DNA of 64,000 nucleotides from JAOUJD01 sp963811265 (GTDB lineage Bacteria; Pseudomonadota; Gammaproteobacteria; Burkholderiales; Burkholderiaceae_F), in contig CAWEQS010000019.1 in NCBI GenBank assembly GCA_963811265.1, positions 124,001 to 188,000 of the forward strand, given 5' to 3'. Of the stretch, positions 20,231-28,704 are shown in pieces. The notes beneath the pieces were generated by a model. That model was not told where the DNA came from. It saw nothing but the letters and a program-made list of their open reading frames with translations, and ran no database searches. The position numbers and the translations under genes were made by a program. Numbering within the stretch: the first letter of the stretch is position 1; the number at the start of each line of letters is the position of its first letter.

Positions 20231-20362
20231 TCAACGGATTCCGCACATCTGGGCGATGGCGGCCCAGTCGAGCCGCATGTCCGGATGCAGGTAGCCCGCG
20301 AAGCCCGCCGCGAGCAGCGCTGTTGCGGCGATCCAAATGAGCAGTGCGGAACGTCGAGACAT
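20231..20362 (-). CDS. Small single-span membrane peptide (43 residues)
   Basis: ATG at 20362 to TGA at 20231. The peptide begins MSRRSALLIWIAATALLAAG and continues FAGYLHPDMRLDWAAIAQMC. It has one hydrophobic helix near residues 6-24 after a positively charged N-terminus, so the C-terminus is probably outside. It starts 14 bases after the MFS transporter stop on the same strand, which supports it as a real gene of the same operon. I recall similar tiny proteins in other betaproteobacteria, ending in a YLxPDMxxDWA-like motif, but their function is unknown. Confidence 0.6.
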   Translation of the reverse strand: MSRRSALLIWIAATALLAAGFAGYLHPDMRLDWAAIAQMCGIR

Positions 20363-20376
20363 GCTTGACCGTGTGT

Positions 20377-21579
20377 TCAGACAGGGGTACCCGAGGGCCG
20401 CGCCATCGACCGTTCATCGATGGGCCACGACAGTGCCGCCGCCATGAACGCAAGCCCGATGCCCAGCCACCATATCAGGTCGTACGAACCGGTCGTCTCG
20501 AACACGTAGCCGCCGAGCCACACGCCGACGAATCCGCCGATCTGGTGCCCCAGGAAAACGATGCCGTAGAGCGTCGACGCGTAACGGAGGCCGTAGATCT
20601 GGCCGATCAGCCCGTTGGTGAGCGGCACCGTGCCCAGCCACAGCAGCCCCATGCCCGCGGCGAACGCATAGAGCACGATGGGCGTCAGCGGGAAGATCAG
20701 CAGCAGCGCAATGAACACCGAGCGCAGCCCGTACACCCAGACCAGCAGGTTCTTCTTGCTGTAGCGCCCGCCCAGCCAGCCACAGCCGTACGAACCGAAG
20801 ACGTTGAACAGGCCGATCAACGCGATCGCCAGCGCGCCGTGCGTGGCGGTCAATCCGCGGTCCATCACGTAGGACGGAAGGTGCAGCGTGATGAACGCCG
20901 TGTGGAAGCCGCAGACGAAGAAGCTCCAGAAGAGATAGTGGTACGAGCCCGTTCCGACCGCCTCGCGAAACGCCGCTCCAAGGGACTGGTGCACGTGCGC
21001 GAGCGCGCTGTCGGCCTTGCCGCGCAGCATGTAGGCGAGCGGCAGGCCGAATGCCATCACCGACGACAGCACGAGCAGGGCCGCATACCAGTCGAAGTGC
21101 GCGATCAGTTGCTGGCCGAACGGCACCATCAGGAACTGGCCCATCGATCCGCCGGCGCTCGCGATGCCGAGCGCGGTGCTGCGCCTGGCGACGGAGAAGT
21201 TGCGGGCGACGACCCCCAGGACCACGCCGAACGTCGTGCCGCTCTGGCCGAGTCCACACAGGACGCCGGCGGTCCAGTACAGGTCGGACGGCGACTGCGC
21301 ATGCGCCATCCCCGCCAATCCGGCGGCATAGAGGAGCGTGCCGAGCACGACGGTCCGGCCCGCCCCGTAGCGGTCGGCCATCGCGCCGAAGGCCGGAGCG
21401 CCGATGCCCCAGACGATGCTCTGGATCGCGAAGGCGAGCGAGAACACCTCCCGCGTCCAGCCTTGCTCGACGCTCATCGGCTGCAGGAACAGTCCGAAGG
21501 TTGCGCGCACGCCCATCGCGACCAGAAGGATGGCGACGGCGGCCGCGAGGACCCATTCGGGACGGCGAGAGGAGTTCAC
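20377..21579 (-). CDS. MFS transporter (monocarboxylate/oxalate-formate-like)
   Basis: A 400-residue major facilitator with twelve predicted membrane helices. The loop between helices 2 and 3 has the MFS signature in the form GAMADRYGAGRTVVLG. The N-terminal helix (MGVRATFGLFLQPMSVEQGW) resembles transporters of the OFA/monocarboxylate type. The substrate cannot be deduced. It is followed by the 43-residue peptide gene, and the divergent tRNA-Arg gene lies 63 bases upstream. Confidence 0.88.
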   Translation of the reverse strand: MNSSRRPEWVLAAAVAILLVAMGVRATFGLFLQPMSVEQGWTREVFSLAFAIQSIVWGIGAPAFGAMADRYGAGRTVVLGTLLYAAGLAGMAHAQSPSDLYWTAGVLCGLGQSGTTFGVVLGVVARNFSVARRSTALGIASAGGSMGQFLMVPFGQQLIAHFDWYAALLVLSSVMAFGLPLAYMLRGKADSALAHVHQSLGAAFREAVGTGSYHYLFWSFFVCGFHTAFITLHLPSYVMDRGLTATHGALAIALIGLFNVFGSYGCGWLGGRYSKKNLLVWVYGLRSVFIALLLIFPLTPIVLYAFAAGMGLLWLGTVPLTNGLIGQIYGLRYASTLYGIVFLGHQIGGFVGVWLGGYVFETTGSYDLIWWLGIGLAFMAAALSWPIDERSMARPSGTPV

Positions 21580-21642
21580 AGCGAAGGACGACCTGCGGAA
21601 GGGGACGGATTCTACGTGACCCCGTCGCTATACTGCCGTCCG

Positions 21643-21714
21643 CTCCCCGTAGTTCAATGGATAGAACAAGTGCCTCCTAAGCGCTAGATGTGGGTTCGAT
21701 TCCCGCCGGGGGGG
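21643..21714 (+). tRNA. tRNA-Arg, anticodon CCU
   Basis: All four arms fold. The acceptor is CTCCCCG with CGGGGGG (one T-G pair). The D stem is GTTC/GAAC and the anticodon stem is AGTGC/GCGCT around loop CTCCTAA (anticodon CCT). The T stem is GTGGG/CCCGC around TTCGATT, and the discriminator base is G. CCA is encoded at 21715-21717. It reads AGG, a rare codon in such GC-rich genomes. A TATACT -10 element lies at 21629-21634, but the -35 element is weak. Confidence 0.93.
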
Positions 21715-21772
21715 CCATGCAGTCGGCCGGTGCCGCAGGCCGCGGCGCACGACAGAAGGATTCCAACACGCC

Positions 21773-22924
21773 ATGCCCGACACGCCGCTGTCCACGATGA
21801 CCGGCCGCTTCGACGTGATCTTCCGGCTCATCGGCGCCGGCATCATCGTCGTCGGAATCTACCTGGTGCTGCAGCCGTTCCTCAGCGCGCTGCTCGTCGC
21901 CGGCGTGCTCGCCATCGCGACCTGGCCGCTGTACCGGCGCATCCATGACGGCCTGGGCGGGCGAGCGACCTGGTCTGCCGCCCTGATGATGCTGCTGATC
22001 CTCGTGCTCGTCGTCATTCCGATCGCCTTTCTCTCGGCCGCCGCGGCGGAGCAGCTGCCGGGGCTGTTCGCGACGGTCAAGGGATGGTTCGCCGGCGGCG
22101 TCCAGGTGCCCGAACAGCTGAAGAGCATCCCGGTCATCGGCGAACGGATCTACGACCAGCTCACCGTGCTCGCGAGCGACAAGGATCAGCTGACCGCGAT
22201 CGCGCAGAGGCTGCTCGAGCCTGCTGGCAAGCTCTCGGTCGCGGTCGTTCGAACACTCGGCGACGGCATCCTGCAGCTGCTGCTGGTCACCTTCATCGTG
22301 TTCTTCTACTACCGCGACGGCCATCGGGTTGCCGAAGTGATCGGCCGCATCTCCGGCCGCATCTCGGGCGAAATGAGCGTCGAGGTCCTCGACATCATCG
22401 TCAACACCACGCGCAGCGTCTTCCTCGGCCTCGTCGGAACGGCGGCGGCACAGGCCGTCGCGGCGTTCATCGGATTCATGATCGCCGGGGTCCCCGGCGC
22501 CTTCCTGCTGAGCGTGGGCACCTTCGTGCTGTCGGTCGTGCCGATGGGCCCGGTGCTGCTGTGGGGCGGAGCGGCGGTGTGGCTCTACCTGCAGGGCGAG
22601 ACCGGGTGGGCGATCTTCATGGTCGTCTGGGGCGCGGTGGTCATCAGCAGCATCGACAACTTCGTGAAGCCGCTGCTGATAGCGCGCGGCTCCACGCTGT
22701 CGCTCGCCCTGATCTTTCTCGGCGTGCTTGGCGGAGTCATCGCCTTCGGCTTCATCGGCGTGATCCTCGGTCCGGTGCTGCTCGCCCTGGGAATGGCCCT
22801 GGGCCGCAAGTGGATCAGCGCGCGCGACACGGGAATTCCGGAAGCGACCGGCGCCGTCGTTGCCGCAGTCACGGCAACGGCCGCTGCGATCGAACCGACC
22901 GGTTCGACGCCGAAGGCGTCCTGA
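21773..22924 (+). CDS. AI-2E/PerM family permease
   Basis: A 383-residue protein with about eight membrane segments. It has the family layout: two or three N-terminal helices, an amphipathic periplasmic region (residues about 100-150), and a C-terminal block with VPMGPVLLWGGAAVWLYL, SSIDNFVKPLLIARGS and LGVLGGVIAFGFIGVILGPV. Named for TqsA-type autoinducer-2 exporters, but most members have other or unknown substrates. It starts about 55 bases after the tRNA and converges on orn. Confidence 0.88.
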   Translation: MPDTPLSTMTGRFDVIFRLIGAGIIVVGIYLVLQPFLSALLVAGVLAIATWPLYRRIHDGLGGRATWSAALMMLLILVLVVIPIAFLSAAAAEQLPGLFATVKGWFAGGVQVPEQLKSIPVIGERIYDQLTVLASDKDQLTAIAQRLLEPAGKLSVAVVRTLGDGILQLLLVTFIVFFYYRDGHRVAEVIGRISGRISGEMSVEVLDIIVNTTRSVFLGLVGTAAAQAVAAFIGFMIAGVPGAFLLSVGTFVLSVVPMGPVLLWGGAAVWLYLQGETGWAIFMVVWGAVVISSIDNFVKPLLIARGSTLSLALIFLGVLGGVIAFGFIGVILGPVLLALGMALGRKWISARDTGIPEATGAVVAAVTATAAAIEPTGSTPKAS

Positions 22925-22939
22925 CCGCGCGTTCCGGCC

Positions 22940-23521
22940 CTACGCGCGCAGGAAGTGCGCGCGGTAGTGCTTCAGCTCGTCGATCGACTCGTAGATGTCG
23001 GCGAGCGCCTCGTGCCGGCTCTTCTTCTCGAACGAGCGGTGCACTTCGGGCTGCCAGCGGCGCGCCAGTTCCTTCAGCGTGCTGACGTCGACATTGCGGT
23101 AGTGGAAGTACGCCTCGAGCCGCGGCATCCAGCGCGCCATGAAGCGACGGTCCTGGCAGATCGAGTTGCCGCACATCGGCGCCTTGCCGCGCGGCACGAG
23201 CGGCGCCAGGAACTCGAGGAGCCGGTCCGTCGCCGCTTCCTCATCCAGGCCCGAGACCCGCACGCGTTCGGTCAGTCCCGAACGCCCGTGCGTCGCGGTG
23301 TTCCAGCCGTCCATGCCGAGGAGGATCCGCTCCTCCTGGTGGATGGCGAGCGCGGGCCCCTCCTCGATCACGTCGAGCGCCGCATCGGTGACGACGACCG
23401 CCACCTCGATCACGCGGTCGGAGTCGGGATTCAGGCCCGTCATTTCCATGTCGACCCAGACGAAATTCGTCTCGGCGAACCGGGGATGGCGAGCGACGAT
23501 GGCCTCGGGGGGCTGTGACAT
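22940..23521 (-). CDS. orn: Oligoribonuclease
   Basis: A 193-residue DEDDh 3'-5' exoribonuclease that degrades di- to pentaribonucleotides, including pGpG from cyclic-di-GMP breakdown. The motifs are FVWVDMEMTGLNPDSDR (Exo I), MCGNSICQDRRFMARWMP (Exo II region), YRNVDVSTLKELARRW and SRHEALADIYESI (Exo III with His). The start at ATG 23521 (MSQPPEAIVARHP) is the only one that fits. A much longer open frame upstream runs antisense to the M48 protease. Its product also completes the pathway of the EAL protein at 16310-17971. Confidence 0.95.
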   Translation of the reverse strand: MSQPPEAIVARHPRFAETNFVWVDMEMTGLNPDSDRVIEVAVVVTDAALDVIEEGPALAIHQEERILLGMDGWNTATHGRSGLTERVRVSGLDEEAATDRLLEFLAPLVPRGKAPMCGNSICQDRRFMARWMPRLEAYFHYRNVDVSTLKELARRWQPEVHRSFEKKSRHEALADIYESIDELKHYRAHFLRA

Positions 23522-23590
23522 AATTTCCTGAACTTCAGGGGCGCGCGATTGTCGCACAGCGAAACGCGCGCCTTGCCTTTTCTGGTTCCG

Positions 23591-24850
23591 ATGTCCCTCT
23601 TCCTGACCTTCTCCTTCGTCGCCTTCCTGCTGGCCATGGTGGGCCTCAAGTACTGGCTCGCCTTCCGGCAGATCCGCCATGTCGCGGCGCACGCGAACGC
23701 CGTGCCGTCGCAGTTCGCGGATCGGGTGTCGCTCGACGCGCACCGTCGCGCGGCCGCCTACACGGTGGAGAGGACCCGGCTGGGCTTGTTCGAGACCGCG
23801 GCGGGCGCACTCGTCCTCGTCGCCGCGACTCTGCTCGGCGGACTGGACTGGATCGTGGCCCGCCTCGCCGGGCTCGGCACCGGCGACTTCATCCTCCAGA
23901 TGCTGATCGTCGCGGTCGTCCTGCTCGCCGTCAGCGTGCTCGACCTGCCCTTCGCCTGGTATCGCCAGTTCCGCATCGAGCAGAAGTTCGGCTTCAACCG
24001 GATGACGCTGAAGCTGTGGATTGCGGACCTCGCCAAGTCGCTCGTGCTGACGGCGCTGCTGGGGCTGCCGCTGCTCGCGGCCGTGCTGTGGCTGATGCGC
24101 AGCGCGGGCGACCTGTGGTGGCTCTACGCGTGGCTGCTGTGGGTCGGATTCAACGCGCTCGTGCTCGTGCTGTACCCGACGCTGATCGCGCCCCTTTTCA
24201 ACAAGTTCGAGCCGCTGAAGGACGGCGGGCTCGCCGAGCGCATCACCGCGCTGCTTGCGCGCACGGGATTCTCGAGCAAGGGCGTGTTCGTGATGGACGG
24301 CTCGCGCCGGTCGGCGCACGGCAACGCCTACTTCACCGGCCTCGGACGCGCGAAGCGCATCGTGTTCTTCGACACCCTGGTCGAGCGACTCCAGCCTTCG
24401 GAGATCGAGGCCGTGCTCGCGCACGAACTCGGTCACTTCAAGCTGAAGCACATCGCCAAGCGGCTGGTCTTCTCGTTCATCGCCAGCCTCGCGTTCCTCG
24501 CGCTGCTCGGCTGGCTGGTCACTCAGCCCTGGTTCTACACCGGGCTCGGCGTGACGCCTTCGCTGACCGGCTCGAACCACGGCGTGGCGCTGGTGCTGTT
24601 CGCACTTGTCCTCCCGGTGTTCACGTTCGTCTTCGCGCCCGTCGCGAGCCTGCTGTCCCGCAAGCATGAGTTCGAGGCGGATGCCTTCGCCGCGCGCCAC
24701 GCCTCCGCCGGGGACCTCGTCAACGCCCTGGTGAAGCTCTACCAGGACAATGCGTCGACGCTGACCCCGGATCCGCTGCACTCGGCTTTCTACGACTCGC
24801 ATCCCCCGGCGTCGATCCGGATCCAGCGGCTGGCGCAGCAGGCGGCATGA
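23591..24850 (+). CDS. M48 family metallopeptidase (Ste24/CAAX protease-like)
   Basis: About 419 residues, an integral membrane zinc protease. Several hydrophobic helices flank the catalytic motif AHELGHFKLKHIAKR (HExxH, near residue 278). The downstream glutamate is in SRKHEFEADAFAARHA. The architecture matches Ste24-type proteases, which in bacteria are thought to act in membrane protein quality control. I chose ATG 23591 (MSLFLTFSFVAF), which puts a hydrophobic helix at the N-terminus. An in-frame TTG at 23549 would add 14 residues. It is divergent from orn across a 69-base gap. Confidence 0.9.
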   Translation: MSLFLTFSFVAFLLAMVGLKYWLAFRQIRHVAAHANAVPSQFADRVSLDAHRRAAAYTVERTRLGLFETAAGALVLVAATLLGGLDWIVARLAGLGTGDFILQMLIVAVVLLAVSVLDLPFAWYRQFRIEQKFGFNRMTLKLWIADLAKSLVLTALLGLPLLAAVLWLMRSAGDLWWLYAWLLWVGFNALVLVLYPTLIAPLFNKFEPLKDGGLAERITALLARTGFSSKGVFVMDGSRRSAHGNAYFTGLGRAKRIVFFDTLVERLQPSEIEAVLAHELGHFKLKHIAKRLVFSFIASLAFLALLGWLVTQPWFYTGLGVTPSLTGSNHGVALVLFALVLPVFTFVFAPVASLLSRKHEFEADAFAARHASAGDLVNALVKLYQDNASTLTPDPLHSAFYDSHPPASIRIQRLAQQAA

Positions 24851-24851
24851 C

Positions 24852-25205
24852 GTGAGGAGCCGCGAAACCCTGCTCGCTTCGCAATGCCGGCCGCTCGCAT
24901 CCGGCGCGTTGTCGGACAGCGAGGTCGCGGCGCAGCTGTCGGTCCTGCCTGACTGGAAGCTCGTGCGTGGAGCGATCGCGCGGACCTTTCGCTTCTCGAA
25001 CTATCACGAGACGATCGCGTTCGTGAACGCGCTGGCCTGGGTCGTGCACGCCGAGGATCATCACCCGGACCTCGCCGTCGGCTACGACCGCTGCGAAGTC
25101 CGCTTCAGCACGCACTCGGTCGGCGGCATCTCCGACAACGACTTCATCTGCGCGGCGAAGGCAGACGCGATCTACGCGCAGCGCACGGCGTCTGCGTCCG
25201 CATGA
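24852..25205 (+). CDS. phhB: Pterin-4a-carbinolamine dehydratase
   Basis: A 117-residue protein with the family core: LPDWKLVRGAIARTFRFSNY, ETIAFVNALAWVVHAEDHHP, and DLAVGYDRCEVRFSTHSVGG. The EDHHPD segment carries the catalytic histidines. It dehydrates 4a-hydroxytetrahydrobiopterin after phenylalanine hydroxylation. No hydroxylase gene is in the window, and in bacteria the protein can have other pterin roles. It starts with GTG directly after the M48 gene and overlaps rsgA by 4 bases (ATGA), so translation is coupled. Confidence 0.88.
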   Translation: MRSRETLLASQCRPLASGALSDSEVAAQLSVLPDWKLVRGAIARTFRFSNYHETIAFVNALAWVVHAEDHHPDLAVGYDRCEVRFSTHSVGGISDNDFICAAKADAIYAQRTASASA

Positions 25206-26110
25206 GGGCAGCCGCGCAATCCGCCGATGCGGCGGACTTCGATGCGCGGGTCGTGGCTACATTCGGCACGCAGTCCCTCATCGAGGACAACGGCGGCACT
25301 GTCTGGACGGCGACGCGCCGCGGCAGGAAGAGCGATGTAGTCGTCGGAGACCTGGTCCACGCGCGCGCATCCGCACCCGGACTGGCCCGCATCGAGTCGG
25401 TCAGCCCGCGCGCTTCGCTCCTCTTTCGGGCAGATGAGTTCCGGACCAAGGAACTGGCCGCCAACATCGACCGGGTGCTCGTCGTCTATGCGGCCCGGCC
25501 GACGTTCAATCGCTGGTTCGTCTGGAAGACGCTCGTGGCCGCGCACGTGGCCGACATCGAGGCCGTGGTGATCCAGAACAAGACCGACATGGACGACGAG
25601 GGCGAAGCGGGCAGATTCCGCGAAGCGCTCGAACAACTCGGCGTCGCCACGCTCGCCATCTCGGCGAAGTCCGACGCGGAGCACGCTCGCGCGGCGCTGA
25701 CGGCGATCGCCCGCGATCGCGCCAGCCTGCTCGTCGGCCAGTCGGGCATGGGCAAGTCCACGCTGCTGAATCTCCTGGTCCCCGACGCCGGGGCGCGCAC
25801 CCAGGAGTATTCGCAGAGGCTCGACCTCGGCAAGCAGACCACGACGGCGTCGCGCCGCTTCACCCTGCCCTTCGGCGGCTCGATCGTCGACACCCCCGGT
25901 TTCCAGGAGTTCGGACTGGCGCATGTGCCGGTCGGGCAACTGGCCGAGAGCTTCCCGGAGTTCCGTCCAGCGCTGGGTCAGTGCCGGTTCCAGGACTGTC
26001 GTCACCTCACCGAGCCTGGCTGCGCGGTGCGTGTCCTCGTCGGCGATGGCAAGGTGGCGGCGGACCGCTACGCGTTCTATCGCTCGCTGGCGGAGGCCCG
26101 TCCATTGTGA
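25202..26110 (+). CDS. rsgA: Ribosome small-subunit-dependent GTPase RsgA
   Basis: A 302-residue circularly permuted GTPase that helps mature the 30S subunit. An N-terminal OB fold leads to the G motifs in permuted order: G4 NKTDM, then SAKSD (G5), G1 GQSGMGKSTLLN and G3 DTPGFQEFG. The C-terminal zinc site CRFQDCRHLTEPGCAV has the usual Cys/His ligands. It overlaps phhB upstream and the DUF2007 gene downstream by 4 bases each. Confidence 0.95.
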   Translation: MRAAAQSADAADFDARVVATFGTQSLIEDNGGTVWTATRRGRKSDVVVGDLVHARASAPGLARIESVSPRASLLFRADEFRTKELAANIDRVLVVYAARPTFNRWFVWKTLVAAHVADIEAVVIQNKTDMDDEGEAGRFREALEQLGVATLAISAKSDAEHARAALTAIARDRASLLVGQSGMGKSTLLNLLVPDAGARTQEYSQRLDLGKQTTTASRRFTLPFGGSIVDTPGFQEFGLAHVPVGQLAESFPEFRPALGQCRFQDCRHLTEPGCAVRVLVGDGKVAADRYAFYRSLAEARPL

Positions 26111-26415
26111 AGCTGGTTGCCCGCGCCGATCATCCGCTGCAGGCGGCCATCTGGGCCGACACGCTGCGCGCGGCCGGAATCCGCTGCGAGGTGCGCAACA
26201 CGACGCTCTCGGGTGCGATGGGCGAGATTCCTTTCCTCGAGTGCGCGCCACAGCTCTGGGTGCTGGACGAACTCGACGCGACGCGCGCGAACGAAGTGCT
26301 GCAGCAACTGCGGCGGCCTGTCACGGGTGCGCCATGGCGCTGCGCGGAGTGCGGCGAGGAGTCGGAACCGCAGTTCGGCACCTGCTGGAAGTGCGGCGCC
26401 GTCCGTCCGCTCTAG
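26107..26415 (+). CDS. DUF2007 protein with C-terminal zinc ribbon
   Basis: 102 residues, starting with GTG 26107, which overlaps the rsgA stop in GTGA. The N-terminus (KLVARADHPLQAAIWADTLR) is a DUF2007 ferredoxin-like fold related to signal-transducing PII-like folds. The C-terminus has two CxxC pairs (WRCAECGEE and GTCWKCGAV) forming a zinc ribbon. The function is unknown. It closes the M48-phhB-rsgA operon and converges on the CobD-like gene with a 4-base gap. Confidence 0.82.
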   Translation: MKLVARADHPLQAAIWADTLRAAGIRCEVRNTTLSGAMGEIPFLECAPQLWVLDELDATRANEVLQQLRRPVTGAPWRCAECGEESEPQFGTCWKCGAVRPL

Positions 26416-26419
26416 CGGA

Positions 26420-27394
26420 TCAGGCAAGCCAGTTCGCGAGCGTAAGGGCGAGCAGCAGGGCGAGCCACAGCAGCATGGCGCGCCAGACCAGGCCGACGAC
26501 GGAGCGCAGGGCCGCGGCCGTCGGTTCCGCCAGTCCCGCGCCCTCATTGCCGGCTTCGTCGAAGTGCTTCACCGCTTCGGCCGCGGGGAGCAGCCGCATT
26601 CCGAGCGCGCCGCTGGCAGTGGCGAGGATCAGCGTGCGCGAGTCCGGGAACGGCATGCCGTCGCTCGGTGCCTGCCTCGCCACCTGGCGCCAGCAGTAGA
26701 TCGCGCCTTCGAAGTCGCCGACGATCGCGAAGCCGAGCGACGTGAGGCGCGCTGGAACCCAGTCGATCCACGCGAAGGCGCGTCGCGCGAAGTCGCCGAA
26801 CAGGTCGGGCGGCGTGCCGGACGGCGGCGGCCGATTCCAGACCCGCGACACGTGCTCGGCGAGCCGGTACACCACGGCGCCCATCGGACCGGGCAGCACC
26901 ACGAACCAGAAGAAGACGCCGAAGACGTGCCGCTGCGCCAGCAGCAGCCCGTGCTCGATCGCCTGCCGCACCACTTCGTCCGGCAAGAGGTCGGCGGCGG
27001 TGAACGCCGGATCGCTCTGCTGCTTCCAGGCGGTCAGTTCGCGGCGCGCGGCGTTCAGGTCGCCATTGGCCAGCGCGGTCTGGATCTCGGTGCCGTGATG
27101 ACTGAACTGGCGAAAGCCCAGCGAGACGAACAGGACGGCCACATTGACCACCAGCCCGAGGATCACGCTGATCGACGACGCGACCGCGAAGAGCGCACCG
27201 ACGACGAGCGCGAGGCCGACGACCACGAGCAGCCACGCGTACACGCCGTGACGTCGGCGCCCGGCGTTCAGGTTGCGCTCGGCCCAGCCCGATACCTGGC
27301 GGACCGCCGAGTACACGGGGTTCGATCGCGGCAACGGTCGCAACTGTTCCAGCAGCAACGTGATGACGAGGGAAAGCCAGCCCAAGGTCGACAC
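26420..27394 (-). CDS. CobD/CbiB-like membrane protein
   Basis: A 324-residue membrane protein of the CobD/CbiB family. Its N-terminus LGWLSLVITLLLEQLRPLPR, the segment GVFFWFVVLPGPMGAVVYRL and the RLTSLGFAIVGDFEGAIYCW block are characteristic. True CobD makes adenosylcobinamide in B12 synthesis. This shorter form lacks other cob genes around it and resembles AmpE/CobD-like proteins of betaproteobacteria whose role is unproven. I would not infer cobalamin synthesis from it. Confidence 0.8.
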   Translation of the reverse strand: MSTLGWLSLVITLLLEQLRPLPRSNPVYSAVRQVSGWAERNLNAGRRRHGVYAWLLVVVGLALVVGALFAVASSISVILGLVVNVAVLFVSLGFRQFSHHGTEIQTALANGDLNAARRELTAWKQQSDPAFTAADLLPDEVVRQAIEHGLLLAQRHVFGVFFWFVVLPGPMGAVVYRLAEHVSRVWNRPPPSGTPPDLFGDFARRAFAWIDWVPARLTSLGFAIVGDFEGAIYCWRQVARQAPSDGMPFPDSRTLILATASGALGMRLLPAAEAVKHFDEAGNEGAGLAEPTAAALRSVVGLVWRAMLLWLALLLALTLANWLA

Positions 27395-27441
27395 CTCCGC
27401 AGCGGATTGTAGAGGGCGTGCGAGCGACGCCCCGGGCGCCC

Positions 27442-28158
27442 TCAGGCGCGCAGGAAGTGGTAGAAGTTCCGCAGCATGGCCGCGGTCGCGCCCCAGATGA
27501 AGTAGCGGCGGGCCGCCTGGTAGGGCATGGCGTAGAAAGTGCGGGCGATGTCGGCGTAGCGATAGAGACGGCGTTCGTGATTGGCCGGGTCCATCAGGAA
27601 CGCGAGCGGCACCTCGAACGCCTCGGAGACCTCGAAGGTGTCGAGCCTGAGCGTGAACGGCCGCTCGATCAGCGCAACGACCGGCGTCACGCGGTAGCCG
27701 GTGACGGTGCGGTACTCGGGCAGGCGACCGAGCACGTCCACCACGCGCGGCGGCAGGCCGATCTCCTCTTCGCTCTCGCGCAGGGCGGTCGCGACCGCGT
27801 CGGCATCACCTTCCTCGACGCGCCCTCCGGGAAAGCTGATCTGGCCGGCGTGATCGGTCAGGTGGGCGGTGCGCTGCGTCAGCAACACGTGAACGCCGCT
27901 GTCGCGGACAACCAGCGGCACGAGCACCGAGGCCGGGCGCGGTTCGACGCCGGCATCGAACAGGCGCGCGTCCGAGCGCATTTCGGGAGCCCACGGCGGA
28001 GGCGCGACAAAACGCTGCCGCAGCGCGGCCGGGTGCATCGCGTCGAGCGGGACCGGCACTCCGCGACCAGCCGGATCGGCGAAGTCGGGGTCGTGCGGAA
28101 CCGACTCCGGGTCGAAGCCGGGCAGGCGCGTTGGTGGGCCGGAGGCGAGCGAACTCAT
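27442..28158 (-). CDS. NUDIX hydrolase, CoA pyrophosphatase family
   Basis: About 238 residues, started at ATG 28158 (MSSLASGPPTRLPGFDPES). The in-frame ATG 33 bases upstream lies inside the rplS terminator hairpin, so I rejected it. The CoA-specific signature LLTQRTAHLTDHAGQISFPG runs straight into the Nudix box GRVEEGDADAVATALRESEE, followed by EIG. These enzymes cut CoA and its derivatives to phosphopantetheine and 3',5'-ADP. It sits just downstream of the ribosomal operon terminator. Confidence 0.9.
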   Translation of the reverse strand: MSSLASGPPTRLPGFDPESVPHDPDFADPAGRGVPVPLDAMHPAALRQRFVAPPPWAPEMRSDARLFDAGVEPRPASVLVPLVVRDSGVHVLLTQRTAHLTDHAGQISFPGGRVEEGDADAVATALRESEEEIGLPPRVVDVLGRLPEYRTVTGYRVTPVVALIERPFTLRLDTFEVSEAFEVPLAFLMDPANHERRLYRYADIARTFYAMPYQAARRYFIWGATAAMLRNFYHFLRA

Positions 28159-28175
28159 CGATCTGCGCGGGAAAC

Positions 28176-28200
28176 AAAAAGGCCGCCGCATGCGGCGGCC
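28176..28200 (-). terminator. Rho-independent terminator of the rpsP-rimM-trmD-rplS operon
   Basis: A perfect 20-base palindrome GGCCGCCGCATGCGGCGGCC (28181-28200), followed on the minus strand by TTTTTGTTT. It lies 26 bases after the rplS stop, in the right orientation. Confidence 0.9.
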
Positions 28201-28226
28201 TTCGCGGGCCGGTTGCCGTGCAAGTG

Positions 28227-28637
28227 CTACTCGGCCTTCGTCGCCTGGTCGGCCGCGGCCTTCGCGGCGGCGCTCTTGTGCTGCAGCTTCTCGCGGATGC
28301 GCGCGGACTTGCCCGAACGATCGCGCAGGTAGTACAGCTTGGCGCGACGCACGTCGCCGCGGCGCTTCACCTCGATCGACGCGATCGTCGGCGAATAAAG
28401 CTGGAACGTGCGCTCGACGCCTTCCCCGCTCGACATCTTGCGAACGATGAACGACGAGTTGAGGCCACGGTTGCGGCGACCGATGACGACGCCCTCGAAC
28501 GCCTGCACGCGCTTGCGCGTGCCCTCGACGACGTTGACGCTGACGATCACGGTGTCGCCCGGACCGAACGTCGGAATCGTCTTGCCGACGCTCACGCGCG
28601 CCATCTCTTCCTGTTCCAGCTTCTGGATGATGTCCAT
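28227..28637 (-). CDS. rplS: 50S ribosomal protein L19
   Basis: A 136-residue protein starting at ATG 28637 (MDIIQKLEQEEMARVSVGKT) after the ribosome binding site AAAGGAGCAGAG. The core is typical: PTFGPGDTVIVSVNVVEGTR, RVQAFEGVVIGRRNRGLNSS and VKRRGDVRRAKLYYLRDRSG. The C-terminus carries an Ala/Lys-rich extension beyond the usual 115-120 residues. L19 sits at the 30S-50S interface. It is the last gene of the operon, followed by a strong terminator. Confidence 0.97.
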   Translation of the reverse strand: MDIIQKLEQEEMARVSVGKTIPTFGPGDTVIVSVNVVEGTRKRVQAFEGVVIGRRNRGLNSSFIVRKMSSGEGVERTFQLYSPTIASIEVKRRGDVRRAKLYYLRDRSGKSARIREKLQHKSAAAKAAADQATKAE

Positions 28638-28704
28638 CTCTGCTCCTTTAGCCATCGTCGTGCGGCTCTGTTCGTATGTTGCCGCCGAGAGGATGGGTCC
28701 TTGC

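Noticed and set aside
23522..24802. N-terminal extension of oligoribonuclease by over 400 residues
   Set aside because: The extension is antisense to the M48 protease. Orn has its normal length from ATG 23521.
26420..27394. Evidence for cobalamin biosynthesis
   Set aside because: Only a CobD/CbiB-like protein is present, with no other cob genes. This family member is often not linked to B12.
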